DNA of 64,000 bases, taken from contig VXLL01000003.1 in NCBI GenBank assembly GCA_009841615.1, forward strand, positions 36,154-100,153, in the 5' to 3' direction. Under the pieces are notes generated by a model that ran no database searches, was not told where the DNA came from, and worked only from the letters and a program-made list of their open reading frames with translations. This DNA comes from Gammaproteobacteria bacterium (GTDB lineage: Bacteria; Pseudomonadota; Gammaproteobacteria; Pseudomonadales; Azotimanducaceae). The translations under genes were made by a program, and so were the position numbers. Positions 36,603 through 45,977 of the stretch are shown piece by piece (position 1 is the stretch's first letter; the number at the start of each line of letters is the position of its first letter).

Positions 36603-37280
36603 TTAGATCATGCATCGCCACGTGTTCAAATCGTGAACTCGTAAATATGCGTTGGTTTGTTTCACTGTGCCTATCGATGCGGTTGGTTCTTTGCTATAGT
36701 TGTGTCCTGGTAGCAGGATTGTGTCATCGGGGAGAGACTTGAGTTTTTGCAAACTATGAAACATAGCATCGCGATCTGATCCGGGTAAATCTACCCGGCC
36801 GCACCCGTCAATGAACAGAGTGTCTCCAGCGATAAGCGTGTTTTTGATGCGAAAGCATTGCGAGCCTGGTGTATGACCGGGAGTATGTAGAAACTCGATC
36901 AGGACCCCACCAAGGTCCAGTGAATCCCCAGAATCAACTCTCACTAAATCAGATTCCGATAACCCCGTAATTTGCTTGAGGCCGTCAGCTTCAAGTTTAT
37001 GCACATAGACTTTGACTGGGTGCGTGCTTACGAGGTCCGCGACACCGGCGATGTCGTGTCCAAAAAAGTGGCCGCCTACATGATCTGGGTGGTAGTGTGT
37101 GACTAAGGTGGCTGCGACGGTGTATTCGTTGTCTTCGACTCGATTGAGAATGTGTTCGAGATCCCATGCCGGATCGACCAACACCACCTCGCGCGTTTCT
37201 GATGAACCGATGATATAAGTGAAATTTGCCATCGGTCCAATTTGGATTTGTTCGACAATCAGACCTTCGTGGTTCGTCAT
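36603..37280 (-). CDS. Metallo-beta-lactamase-fold hydrolase (GloB / persulfide dioxygenase-like)
   Basis: 225 residues. Metal site motifs: THYHPDHVGGHFFGHDI, a distal His in HTPGHTPGSQCF, Asp in AGDTLFIDGCGRVDLPGSD, and a last His in LLPGHNY. The GCGRVDLPGSD stretch is typical of the ETHE1-like and YcbL-like hydrolases rather than classical glyoxalase II, which has a longer C-terminal helical domain. The exact substrate (thioester, persulfide) is not determined by sequence. Confidence 0.88.
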   Translation of the reverse strand: MTNHEGLIVEQIQIGPMANFTYIIGSSETREVVLVDPAWDLEHILNRVEDNEYTVAATLVTHYHPDHVGGHFFGHDIAGVADLVSTHPVKVYVHKLEADGLKQITGLSESDLVRVDSGDSLDLGGVLIEFLHTPGHTPGSQCFRIKNTLIAGDTLFIDGCGRVDLPGSDRDAMFHSLQKLKSLPDDTILLPGHNYSKEPTASIGTVKQTNAYLRVHDLNTWRCMI

Positions 37281-37652
37281 ATAAACGTTGAAACCAATTC
37301 CTTTGTAAACAACACTCTACCTGTTTTACCTCTTTTTATTTTCTTCAGTACAGTACGGTTTCTTTCTACGTGCGATACTCTGATTGTAAAGATCGTTTCA
37401 GTCCAAAAATTTCCAAGCTCCGAACACAGACTCATGCTGTTCGTTCCGGACTAGAACCTGTGGAACGGATTACCCGGTAATTTGTCAAACCCAACATGAG
37501 CAATTTCTCGGTGTTGCGGTACATCCAAAAAAACTCGAAACTTGATAATTGTTATCTTCGCCGTGTACCATATTAGAAAACACTTTGGAAAATTCTCCGA
37601 ATTGAGCAGAGCGAAACGATAGTGCTCAATCAGATAAGATCGACAACACTCT
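37281..37652. other. Divergent intergenic region upstream of the ten-gene cluster
   Basis: 372 bases between divergent genes; this should contain the promoter of the 37653-49003 gene run. No confident -35/-10 pair was found. A 6-bp inverted repeat CGTTCC (37442-37447) / GGAACG (37462-37467) with a 14-base loop is present, of unknown meaning. No gene is supported. Confidence 0.45.
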
Positions 37653-39380
37653 ATGAATCCAATTTACCAGACTTTGAACTCATTCAGGCTTCCGTTGTAT
37701 TTGCTAGCTATTGCCGTTTCTTGGGCAGTTGGGGGCACAGAAGGTTCGTCATTAACCAATTACGTTCAACTTGAGGACAAAAGTTATTCTTGGAAGATCC
37801 AGAAAGTAGAGCAACACGGTGACTTAACGTTTGCGGTCATCGATTTGAGGTCGCTCGAGTGGCTCTCACCGGAACAGGTGAATCGCACGCAATGGCAACA
37901 CTGGTTGGAGCTATATATACCAAAACAAGCCGAGTCCGAAATTGCGTTGTTGTATGTTGGAGGAGGGCGAAATGGCCGTCCAGCTCCAGAATTCGAAAAC
38001 TCATTGGAGGCAACAATCGCTCTGCAAACCCAGAGTGTTGTCGGGTTACTCGGGCAAGTTCCAAATCAAAAGTTGATATTCAACAAAGACGCGATCGAAC
38101 GGCGTGAAGATCGACTTCTCGCGCATGCTTGGACACAATTCAACGCACACGATGACCCGCATTGGATCCCTCTGTTACCTATGGTGAAGAGTGTAGTTCG
38201 CGCCTTGGACGCGATCACTGAGATCACGGCTTCAAACGAAATTCAAAGCCCCCAGATTAAAGAGTTCGTAGTAACCGGTGGTTCAAAACGAGGTTGGACT
38301 TCGTGGTTGTCCGCGGTTGCTGACGAACGCATAATTGCGATCGTACCAGCGGTGTTTGATGCGTTGAATTCTGCCAGGTCAATGGAGCATCACTTCAAAG
38401 CGTACGGTTATTGGTCGCATGCGATTGTTGATTACTTTGCGGAAGGTCTACTGGGAACTATCGACGCTTCTCAAGCTGACAAATTCTTTGAAATAACTGA
38501 TCCGTATCGATACCTCGACCGGTTAACGATACCAAAATTTAGCATCAACGCTACCGGTGATGAATTTTTCTTACTTGATTCGACGCAGTTTTATTGGGAT
38601 GATCTTAAAGGTGTAAAGCTCTTGCGGTACGTGCCAAATAGTGATCACAGCCTAGAACATACAGATGTCGTAGAGAGTATTGCAACTTTTCATTGGCTGA
38701 TTCAAAACGAGCTCCCACTTCCGAGCTTTGAGTGGCATTGGACGGACTCAGCAACCGTCGAAATAGATCAAATTCGTGGTCAAGTGTCGAAGATTAGCAT
38801 GTGGAGTGCGCACAATCCAGTTGCTCGAGACTTTCGATTGTTGCGAAAGAAAGACAGCATCGAAGCACAAGGTCCGACTTGGCACGAAGAACTAGTTTTT
38901 GGAATTGAGAACGAGAAAGAACTGAGCACCAGCCCCCTTATTCTCGAGTTTGAATCCGACGGACCTGGCTGGCACGCACACATGGTCGAAGTTGAGTTTG
39001 ATGTTGGTTTTCAATATCCACTAAAACTAACTACAACAGTATCGATTTCACCTACGAATTTGCCTTTCGCGGAGAAAGAACATGCTGCTACTCGACACCT
39101 AACCTTCAATTGTCCCAAGAGCGACGATGCCGAAAGCCCATCCAAAGTCTTGGAGTTTCTCAAGGATTCTTTCAAGACCGCGTTTATGCAGCATGTTGTA
39201 CATAACGATAGAGATTACTTTTGTTGGCAACCCGAACGAGACCCTCGGTTGGAGGGTGCGCTGTTAGTAAATTTTCTAGAAACCAATGGGTATCACAATT
39301 GCATCATCCAGCTTGAAGCTGGAGTTGGTCCGACCTTACCCCCATTGCCCGCCTCGACAACGGACGATGCTACGGATTAA
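37653..39380 (+). CDS. PhoPQ-activated pathogenicity-related (PqaA-type) secreted alpha/beta hydrolase
   Basis: 575 residues. N-terminal signal or anchor (LPLYLLAIAVSWAVGGTEG). The body follows the PhoPQ-related family: Tyr-rich lead, LYVGGGRNGRPAP, QVPNQKLIF, WIPLLPMVKSVVRALDAI, then the nucleophile elbow VTGGSKRGWTSWLSA (Ser in GGSKRG), and FSINATGDEFFLLDSTQFYWDDL with a likely catalytic Asp, plus PNSDHSL with a candidate His. The C-terminal ~200 residues are beta-rich. Members are predicted periplasmic esterases or peptidases with unknown substrate. First gene of the co-directional cluster; 17 bases separate it from the next. Confidence 0.85.
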   Translation: MNPIYQTLNSFRLPLYLLAIAVSWAVGGTEGSSLTNYVQLEDKSYSWKIQKVEQHGDLTFAVIDLRSLEWLSPEQVNRTQWQHWLELYIPKQAESEIALLYVGGGRNGRPAPEFENSLEATIALQTQSVVGLLGQVPNQKLIFNKDAIERREDRLLAHAWTQFNAHDDPHWIPLLPMVKSVVRALDAITEITASNEIQSPQIKEFVVTGGSKRGWTSWLSAVADERIIAIVPAVFDALNSARSMEHHFKAYGYWSHAIVDYFAEGLLGTIDASQADKFFEITDPYRYLDRLTIPKFSINATGDEFFLLDSTQFYWDDLKGVKLLRYVPNSDHSLEHTDVVESIATFHWLIQNELPLPSFEWHWTDSATVEIDQIRGQVSKISMWSAHNPVARDFRLLRKKDSIEAQGPTWHEELVFGIENEKELSTSPLILEFESDGPGWHAHMVEVEFDVGFQYPLKLTTTVSISPTNLPFAEKEHAATRHLTFNCPKSDDAESPSKVLEFLKDSFKTAFMQHVVHNDRDYFCWQPERDPRLEGALLVNFLETNGYHNCIIQLEAGVGPTLPPLPASTTDDATD

Positions 39381-39397
39381 TTTAGAAAGAATACTGT

Positions 39398-40162
39398 ATG
39401 AGCCTAAGAAGATCCCGTTTTGCTGATTATGAAGCGTTCGTGCTCAAAGTTGCACGAGTCGTGCTCGTCGCGTTAGCGTCAATCTCGTTTCTCGCGATTC
39501 CCATAGCACTTGTGTGGTTAGGTTTTACCATGGCAAAGCCAACCGGAATAGACTACAAGCACAATCTGTATGTCCCAACGTACGAGTCAATTGATGCAAG
39601 TTGGCGTCCTTCTGCTGGGGTACGTACCGAGGATCTGAATGCTGCGAAGATACCGCCCGTAATGAATGAGACTATCGAAACCATCGACTCGTTGTACCAG
39701 CTCGTTGGTCGGGAGGAACAGAAATTCAGCGAAACGCACGATTTGCAACAGTTTCATACGGCACTGATAGAACCCTTCGCGAAATTTGAAGACCCTAACA
39801 CCTATGACATTGACTTTCTGATTGAACTGAAGCAGTACGCTGAGTCCATGGTACAGGATGAACTTTTAAAACGAATTGCCGATGTAAATGCGCGGACAAC
39901 AGCCATTGTAGACTCCATTTTCAAGTTTCGCGACAAGTATTTGATTAATCTCGATGGAGCACTTGCGACCGTAGAATCTCGGTCGACTGAGCATGGATGG
40001 AATAGAATGGTCACATCTTTGTTAGTGTTGCAAGTGCTGAGTGTCTGTATCACTCTGTTTGTCGTTTCTGCAGTGTGTCTTCTCGGTTTTCGCGTAGGGT
40101 TGAACCATGAAGGACGCGCAGCTGTGCCATCTACTTCGACGATATACGATGAAGACAGCTAG
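39398..40162 (+). CDS. Membrane protein of unknown function with two helices flanking a helical periplasmic domain
   Basis: 254 residues, not recognised. Membrane segments at about 20-48 and about 205-233. The ~155 residues between them are mostly helical (EETIETIDSLYQLVGREEQ, LKQYAESMVQDELLKRIADV) and likely periplasmic. Second gene of the cluster; the 3' end overlaps the next gene by 14 bases. Confidence 0.8.
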   Translation: MSLRRSRFADYEAFVLKVARVVLVALASISFLAIPIALVWLGFTMAKPTGIDYKHNLYVPTYESIDASWRPSAGVRTEDLNAAKIPPVMNETIETIDSLYQLVGREEQKFSETHDLQQFHTALIEPFAKFEDPNTYDIDFLIELKQYAESMVQDELLKRIADVNARTTAIVDSIFKFRDKYLINLDGALATVESRSTEHGWNRMVTSLLVLQVLSVCITLFVVSAVCLLGFRVGLNHEGRAAVPSTSTIYDEDS

Positions 40163-40928
40163 ACAATCTACATTTGAGTACTCAGTAGTAGCCATTCTAT
40201 TAGGGTTTGTTTTGATAGTTTGGGCAGCCGAGGAACAGGAAGCCAAACAGACCTCCTTTGAAACCTGTCTGGAAGAGCTAAAACAGGCAACCAGTAGTTC
40301 GACAGACGAAGAGTCCGAGAACGATTTTGAGCCGGAACTGTCATTAGAAGAGAGCATTCGTATCTATGATGAGTGTTTGAGTAGAGAGGGAGTCACGTTG
40401 TCGATCCATAGTGCCCTGGGAGAGAGCGGAGGGTCTGGAGCTAGTGACGGCAGTGCAGGTTCGCAAACTACTAACAACGGTACCGAAGATAGCTCCGAAG
40501 CGAAGATGACCGGTGCGAACGCCTCCACACAATCCCCCGCGCCGACTCAGTCAAGCGACCTTGAATCGAGTCTGCACGAGTTCGATGAAATGCTCTCACA
40601 GATGCAAGGAGAAATCGACGCGGAGCGGGCTCAACAACAAGCAGAGGCTACTAGCGAAAGTACCCAGCCCTCATTGGAATCAGCTACGGTAAGTCAAGAC
40701 GGTACAGTAGAAACTAGTGGGGAAGAGTCAGAAGGGTCTCACTTGAATCCGTCGGCCATGGCGTCGGCTGAAGCAAAACACCAGGATACAAGTAAACGTG
40801 AGCCACTCGATCCCAAAGATGAAGACATCATATTGAAAACGATTCGAGAGGCTGCAGAACTTGAAACCGACCCAACCACTAAACAAGCGTTGTGGGATCA
40901 GTATTACGACTATGCCGACAAAAAATAA
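40149..40928 (+). CDS. Signal-peptide/anchored low-complexity acidic protein of unknown function
   Basis: 259 residues from ATG 40149, inside the preceding gene; a GTG-like earlier start at 40107 would put the hydrophobic segment further in. N-terminal hydrophobic helix (YSVVAILLGFVLIVWA) followed by a short helical region with two similar stretches, FETCLEELK and IYDECLSREG, each with one Cys. About 120 residues rich in Ser, Glu, Gln and Ala follow, then an acidic helical C-terminus (DEDIILKTIREAAELETDPTT region). Probably a disordered periplasmic linker protein. Third cluster gene. Confidence 0.78.
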   Translation: MKTARQSTFEYSVVAILLGFVLIVWAAEEQEAKQTSFETCLEELKQATSSSTDEESENDFEPELSLEESIRIYDECLSREGVTLSIHSALGESGGSGASDGSAGSQTTNNGTEDSSEAKMTGANASTQSPAPTQSSDLESSLHEFDEMLSQMQGEIDAERAQQQAEATSESTQPSLESATVSQDGTVETSGEESEGSHLNPSAMASAEAKHQDTSKREPLDPKDEDIILKTIREAAELETDPTTKQALWDQYYDYADKK

Positions 40929-40951
40929 CTAAACAAAAGAGGATTTTCACA

Positions 40952-42256
40952 ATGAAACTTACGTTCTACCTTTCACTGCTTGCGTTTTCATTGGCGATAA
41001 CGCAATCAACATTTGGTGTGTCGGTAGGTCCACGCATTGGACCAACCACGGCTCCAGAGACTCTGGATGTTGAGCAAGAGAAAGAGTTTTTCAAGACAAA
41101 AATGAACATTCCCGACCTCCGACTCGCGATCCCTATACTCGACCCCGGTATTCCAGAAAGTACACAGGTTCAACAAGAGGAAGGAATTTGGCCTGAATTG
41201 CGGAAGGCAGAAGCAGTCCGCAGTGCAATTAAATTGAAGCAGTGGATTCATCGTTACAACCAGTTTGATTCCATCGTCATCGCGGCGGATGCGTCGGTTA
41301 GCGCAGACATTTACTTAATTGGACGTATTGTTGAATCGGACAGTGAAACTATGCGCATCGCCTATCAGGTTGTTGACGCTCGAGGTGTAGCTTGGACCGA
41401 GGAACGCACCAAAAAGCACCGTGTGGAGTTGGGTTGGCACGAGAGGTATGGAAACACTGATCGTGATCCATTTGACGAACTCTATAACAAGATTGCAGAA
41501 GATGTCTACGAGGAACTCAAAGATCGAGGCAAAGCACATGTTGAACAGTTGGAACACAACGAAAAAGTTGGACCAGATAAGGCAAGGTATTCTGAGCTAC
41601 AGTTAATTACGACAACTAGAGATTTAGTGTTTGCTTGTTTCATTTCACCAGAATATAACGACTATTTAGAGCGCAAAGGAAGTCAATACGTAGTTCGATA
41701 TGCACCCGATGAGCAATCAGACAGTTGGCGCAGAATTCAGACGATAATGTATCGTGAAGATGAATTTGCACAGCTCATCGAAGACCACTATGAAGGTTTC
41801 CGCGACCAGATCGAGAAAGACTACGAGAAGTGGCAAGAAGACACGTTCCCAGTTGCTCGAGACGTTCGATTAACAAAGCGAAATCGAACGATTAAAGCGA
41901 TTGTTGGAGTAGCCTTGGTAGCGGGATCCATTGCGGCGGCGGAGGATGGGGCGGCCAAAGACGGTGATCGCTCCGCGGAAAACGCTGCCGCAGCGGGTGT
42001 CCTCGGTGGGGGTGCTTTGATCGCTGCCGCGTTTCGCGACAACCACCTTCACAAACAAGCGGTTGAAGAAATAAACGAGCTGAGTCGAAGTTTGCACAAT
42101 TCCATTAGACCTACACGCATTGACCTGAACGGAAAGATAATAACACTCACCGGTACAGTGCAAGACCAATTTGGACAATGGCGCTCAATGCTTGCAGATA
42201 TGTATGTACAGTCTCAAGACTCGGACGCAGTCACAATCCTCACAGAGGACGAATAG
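40952..42256 (+). CDS. Exported protein of unknown function with a glycine-zipper-like insert
   Basis: 434 residues from ATG 40952 with AGAGGA upstream. Signal peptide (LTFYLSLLAFSLAITQSTFG). The core (about 50-210) contains LRLAIPILDPGIP, EGIWPELRKAEAVR, RYNQFDSIVIAADASVSADIYLIGRIV and DARGVAWTEERTK, alternating strands and helices. Near 320-375 is a hydrophobic Gly/Ala-rich hairpin (AIVGVALVAGSIAAAEDG and GVLGGGALIAAAF) resembling a two-helix glycine zipper. The C-terminus ends IRPTRIDLNGKIITLTGTV and a helix. Full-length paralog at 25378 without the zipper. Fourth cluster gene; no known family assigned. Confidence 0.82.
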   Translation: MKLTFYLSLLAFSLAITQSTFGVSVGPRIGPTTAPETLDVEQEKEFFKTKMNIPDLRLAIPILDPGIPESTQVQQEEGIWPELRKAEAVRSAIKLKQWIHRYNQFDSIVIAADASVSADIYLIGRIVESDSETMRIAYQVVDARGVAWTEERTKKHRVELGWHERYGNTDRDPFDELYNKIAEDVYEELKDRGKAHVEQLEHNEKVGPDKARYSELQLITTTRDLVFACFISPEYNDYLERKGSQYVVRYAPDEQSDSWRRIQTIMYREDEFAQLIEDHYEGFRDQIEKDYEKWQEDTFPVARDVRLTKRNRTIKAIVGVALVAGSIAAAEDGAAKDGDRSAENAAAAGVLGGGALIAAAFRDNHLHKQAVEEINELSRSLHNSIRPTRIDLNGKIITLTGTVQDQFGQWRSMLADMYVQSQDSDAVTILTEDE

Positions 42257-42274
42257 ACCGACTCGCGTGAGAAC

Positions 42275-43624
42275 ATGAGAGTTTCTCAACCGTGCCTTTG
42301 GCTTTGGTCCTTCGGTCTCGTAACCGTTGGTTTCTTGTATGCGGACGACGCAGACGAAGAATTAATCGACTGTGAAGGGGAAGCCGCGACAACCCAGTTT
42401 TGCATCGACAAAGAAGAAGCTTTTGAATTGCGGGCTCGAATAGAATTAATGTACCCTTCTCTCGAAGAAATATCTTCGCCACCTTGGGAGGAAGAGGACT
42501 TTCTCTCGGCGGTAACCGACTTTAATAAAGGCGTGGACCTCTACCGTGATGAGTACTTCGGTGATGCACTTCCAAAATTTAAAGCAGCATTAGACACCTT
42601 CACTCAACTAGAGGAAACTTTTCAAACAACTGTGAAGGACAAACGCGCAGCAATTGACGGTCTATTCGAGAACTCTTCCTACGAGATCGCTGTAACCGAA
42701 TTGAGTTCTTTGCTCGAGTGGTTTCCCGAAGATTTGGATTTAGTTCGACTACACGGCGAGGCAACGCAAGGTGAACAACTCAAACCCTTAGTTGAAGAGC
42801 TTCAAGAATACGTTAACACCGGCAACTTCGAGGAAGTGGAAAAATTACTGCCGCAATTTCCTGACGGATACTACGAAGATGACATTTCGCAAGTGCGAGT
42901 TTCATTGGAAGCACATCGTCAAGATACTTCTTTTAATTCTTCAATGACTGCTGCATACGAGAGTATCGAAGCAGAGGAGTGGTTCATAGCCGAGCAAGTC
43001 CTCGAGTCCGCGTTACTCATTCGACCAAATTCAACCGTAGCACAAGAGCTGTTGGAGGAAGTTTTAGAAAATAAGCGTTTGGATCATGTCGATGAACTCG
43101 TGCAAAAAATGGCCGATGCGATGAAAACGGAGCGATGGGAAGATGTTCTTGTTAGTATTGAAGAAGTAGAAAAATTGGACGTCAATGAAGAGTATGATTT
43201 CACGATCGTCGTCGAAGAAGTTGACGAATTGTTGGCGTTGGAAGCTGAACTCATTGAGTACAAAGATTTCGACTTTAGTACTCTGAACGATAGCAAGCGA
43301 CAAGACATTCAACTATTGCTTGACAAAACGGCACATTTAAACGAATTTGACCGCACCCAGCCCATACGTCAGTACCTGGAGGATACATTCACGCAATACT
43401 CGACCCCCGTGCAAGTAACCATACGTTCAGACAATAGAACAAAATTGCGTATCCGTCCTGGCAAAGAAATTGGGTCCTTTCGATCAAAGACACTAGAAGT
43501 ACTCCCTGGAACCTACGAGATCGTTGGTACCCGTCGAGGTTTCAAACAAGTAACGCAAAAGCTAGAAGTCAAACCGGATTCAGAACCCATCGAGATTAAG
43601 GTCGAGTGTCGTGCCCGATTCTGA
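42275..43624 (+). CDS. Exported helical-repeat (TPR-like) protein with C-terminal PEGA-like domain
   Basis: 449 residues. Signal peptide (CLWLWSFGLVTVGFLYA). Residues about 75-365 are paired amphipathic helices reminiscent of TPRs (FNKGVDLYRDEYFGDALPKFKAALDTF; AYESIEAEEWFIAEQVLESALLIRP). The last ~65 residues form a PEGA-type beta sandwich: VQVTIRSDNRTKLRI, LEVLPGTYEIVGTRRGFKQ. It would be periplasmic and likely binds partners or peptidoglycan. Fifth cluster gene; overlaps the next by 14 bases. Confidence 0.82.
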   Translation: MRVSQPCLWLWSFGLVTVGFLYADDADEELIDCEGEAATTQFCIDKEEAFELRARIELMYPSLEEISSPPWEEEDFLSAVTDFNKGVDLYRDEYFGDALPKFKAALDTFTQLEETFQTTVKDKRAAIDGLFENSSYEIAVTELSSLLEWFPEDLDLVRLHGEATQGEQLKPLVEELQEYVNTGNFEEVEKLLPQFPDGYYEDDISQVRVSLEAHRQDTSFNSSMTAAYESIEAEEWFIAEQVLESALLIRPNSTVAQELLEEVLENKRLDHVDELVQKMADAMKTERWEDVLVSIEEVEKLDVNEEYDFTIVVEEVDELLALEAELIEYKDFDFSTLNDSKRQDIQLLLDKTAHLNEFDRTQPIRQYLEDTFTQYSTPVQVTIRSDNRTKLRIRPGKEIGSFRSKTLEVLPGTYEIVGTRRGFKQVTQKLEVKPDSEPIEIKVECRARF

Positions 43625-45638
43625 AACTGCGATTAGACATGACATAGCAGACGTCCTGCATATTCGTCGAGCTCGCCGGCGTACCATAACTATCGTCGGG
43701 CTCGCGGTCGTCATAGTGGGTTTGCTCACTACATTGCTATTGTTAGTGAAAACTGTAACGGTCAACATTGCGCCTGCGCGCGCCTTGGACAATAGTGCTA
43801 TAGTTAGTACAAAAGGGTTCAGTATAGCACTAGGTCGGAATGTACATTTCTTTGGTTCCATCGAAGTGGAAGCTGTTGCAGACGGTTTTTATCCTGAAAC
43901 GATTGCCATGGACCGTGCAACGGAGTCGCCCGTCAATGTGACTTTACAACCACGACCAGGAATAATTTCCATTGAGCTAAACTTTTTGCAAGACGAGTCC
44001 CAAAGCGAGTACTCTCTTTTAGCCAACAACACTCAACTCTATGAAGTAGCACCAGAGACAATCGAGTTGCCTGCCGGACGGCATGAGTTGCGCGTTCAAG
44101 GCCCCCATGAATACGACAGCACTCAATTCGTGGAAGTTGTCGGTTACGGAGAGAAGCAAGTAGTTAGTTTTGCTGCACTTCCGCGTGGGTCCTTTTCGAT
44201 AAGAGTATTACCGGATACTGCTGACATTAGGCTCAATGGAACGTCGATAGGATCAGGCGAAGTACAGCAGAGTGTTGTTGCCAAAAGTCACGTTCTGGAG
44301 TTTGTGTTAGAGGGTTATGTCAGCAAACGACTACCATTTGCCGTGGATGCGAATACGCATCTAGATCTCGGTACCGTAAATCTAGCCAGTGCTCCAGGAA
44401 CCATTAATTTTGTGTCCCAGCCAACTTCCGCTTCGATATTTATAGATGGTCGGTTCGTTGGTAGTACTCCGGCACAGCTTGAATTTCATAAGTCCTCCGT
44501 TCAGGTTGAACTACGCAAATCCAACTACCATACTTCAACCAGCACCGTGCAAATTCTTCCGGGCGAAACGGTCACCAGAGAATTCGAACTTGAAGAGATT
44601 CGTTTCGATGTGAAAGTCTCCGCGCATCCACTAGCGAGTCTTGTTTTGAATGACAAGAGCTTTGGTTCAACCCCTCAAACCGTAAATGTGACTGCTGGTG
44701 ACGTGCTGGTAGTTAGCAAGGAAGGATATGCGTCGCAGTCGCTTACGATTGCACCAGAAGAACATCAAGAAAGAGAGTTAAATTTTGAACTCGTCGACAT
44801 GGCACAACATTCGTTCGACGAAGCACCTGAACTCGTCCGTGTCCAAGATTCGATCCGACTCAAGAAATTTCCATCAGCAAAATTTCGCTTGCTCGTACCT
44901 GGGTACCTCATGGAAGACGATCGCCAACGCGTTCGGGAGTTTGAAATCACTCGCCCGTTTTACTTTGGTGTCCATGAAATTCGCCGCAAAGAATACGCAA
45001 AGTATGACACGTCTCTCAAGACAACGACCGCAGATGAAAATCTCCCCATCACAGATATTTCTTGGCTGGATTCAGTCAAGTTTTGCAACTGGCTCAGCGA
45101 GTCGGAGGGATTGGATCCCGCCTATGCGATCGGAAGCGGAGGAAGCGTAAGCGTTGACTTAGGAAGCAACGGGTACCGACTACCTACTGAGGCAGAGTGG
45201 GAACTGATCACTTATTACCACTTTGCAGAAGAAAAAGTTGTAGGTCCATTTGTGTGGGGCGAAGGAACGAAACCTCCATCGCAAGTCGGAAATCTAGCTG
45301 GATTTGAGACTCGGAGCGCTTTGCGAAGCTACATTGATGACTACGGCGACAGTCATAGAGAACTCGCACCAGTTGGTTCCTATCGTCGCAACTTTAACGG
45401 GATTCATGATCTCGTAGGTAATGCCGCTGAGTGGGTGTTTGATTACTTTGGGAGCACCTACGAAGGATGGGATCAACCCTTGATTGATCCGATGGGACCC
45501 AGTCGTGGAATCGACCGGATAGTTAAAGGGGCAAATTTCCAGACCACGAAATTGCATGAAGCTGCGATCAATTTCCGTCGTACTGTCGGTTTCAAAGATG
45601 AAGCGGTCGGTTTCCGTGTCGCGCGGTGGTTTTTATGA
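43611..45638 (+). CDS. Membrane-anchored PEGA-repeat protein with formylglycine-generating-enzyme-like domain
   Basis: 675 residues, GTG start. Membrane helix at about 25-47 with a short cytoplasmic N-terminus. At least three PEGA repeats follow (about 195-250, 262-325, 333-395; e.g. ASIFIDGRFVGSTPAQLEF). The C-terminal ~230 residues are an FGE-sulfatase (SUMF1-like) fold: FYFGVHEIRRKEYAKY, ITDISWLDSVKFCNWLS, YRLPTEAEWE (522-531), PVGSYRRNFNGIHDLVGNAAEWV, ending VGFRVARWF. The only cysteine is Cys492, so the two catalytic cysteines of true FGE are missing; a binding or structural role is more likely. The 3' end overlaps the next gene as ATGA. Confidence 0.9.
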   Translation: MPDSETAIRHDIADVLHIRRARRRTITIVGLAVVIVGLLTTLLLLVKTVTVNIAPARALDNSAIVSTKGFSIALGRNVHFFGSIEVEAVADGFYPETIAMDRATESPVNVTLQPRPGIISIELNFLQDESQSEYSLLANNTQLYEVAPETIELPAGRHELRVQGPHEYDSTQFVEVVGYGEKQVVSFAALPRGSFSIRVLPDTADIRLNGTSIGSGEVQQSVVAKSHVLEFVLEGYVSKRLPFAVDANTHLDLGTVNLASAPGTINFVSQPTSASIFIDGRFVGSTPAQLEFHKSSVQVELRKSNYHTSTSTVQILPGETVTREFELEEIRFDVKVSAHPLASLVLNDKSFGSTPQTVNVTAGDVLVVSKEGYASQSLTIAPEEHQERELNFELVDMAQHSFDEAPELVRVQDSIRLKKFPSAKFRLLVPGYLMEDDRQRVREFEITRPFYFGVHEIRRKEYAKYDTSLKTTTADENLPITDISWLDSVKFCNWLSESEGLDPAYAIGSGGSVSVDLGSNGYRLPTEAEWELITYYHFAEEKVVGPFVWGEGTKPPSQVGNLAGFETRSALRSYIDDYGDSHRELAPVGSYRRNFNGIHDLVGNAAEWVFDYFGSTYEGWDQPLIDPMGPSRGIDRIVKGANFQTTKLHEAAINFRRTVGFKDEAVGFRVARWFL

Positions 45639-45946
45639 AGCGTCTTCTAACAACGTTTATCCTCCTATTAACGTTTTTCCTTGCGTTCGTGATCAATCCG
45701 GACGAGGAAGAAGTTGCAGAAACTGATTCAGAATCTGAAGTTTCCACTGAAGAGTCTGAAGACGAGAGCGCCGAATCCGATACTGAAGAACAAACGAAAG
45801 ACTCCGAAGAGACCGAACCGGTCGCGGAAGCTGAAGCAGAAGAGACTAAGGAATCTACTCCTCCTCCGACAGCCCCGTGGAAGCGCTTACCCGTAACTAC
45901 AAAAATACCAGTAAATTACGACATAGATCTTCCCCAAGACATTTGA
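45635..45946 (+). CDS. Small acidic exported or anchored protein
   Basis: 103 residues. Hydrophobic N-terminal helix (RLLTTFILLLTFFLAFVI), then about 55 residues of almost only Glu, Asp, Ser, Thr and Ala, then a short C-terminus (APWKRLPVTTKIPVNYDIDL). No family recognised. ATGA overlap with the preceding gene argues it is translated. Confidence 0.75.
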   Translation: MKRLLTTFILLLTFFLAFVINPDEEEVAETDSESEVSTEESEDESAESDTEEQTKDSEETEPVAEAEAEETKESTPPPTAPWKRLPVTTKIPVNYDIDLPQDI

Positions 45947-45977
45947 TATCTAGGAACAGCTTGTAACTATCAACACC

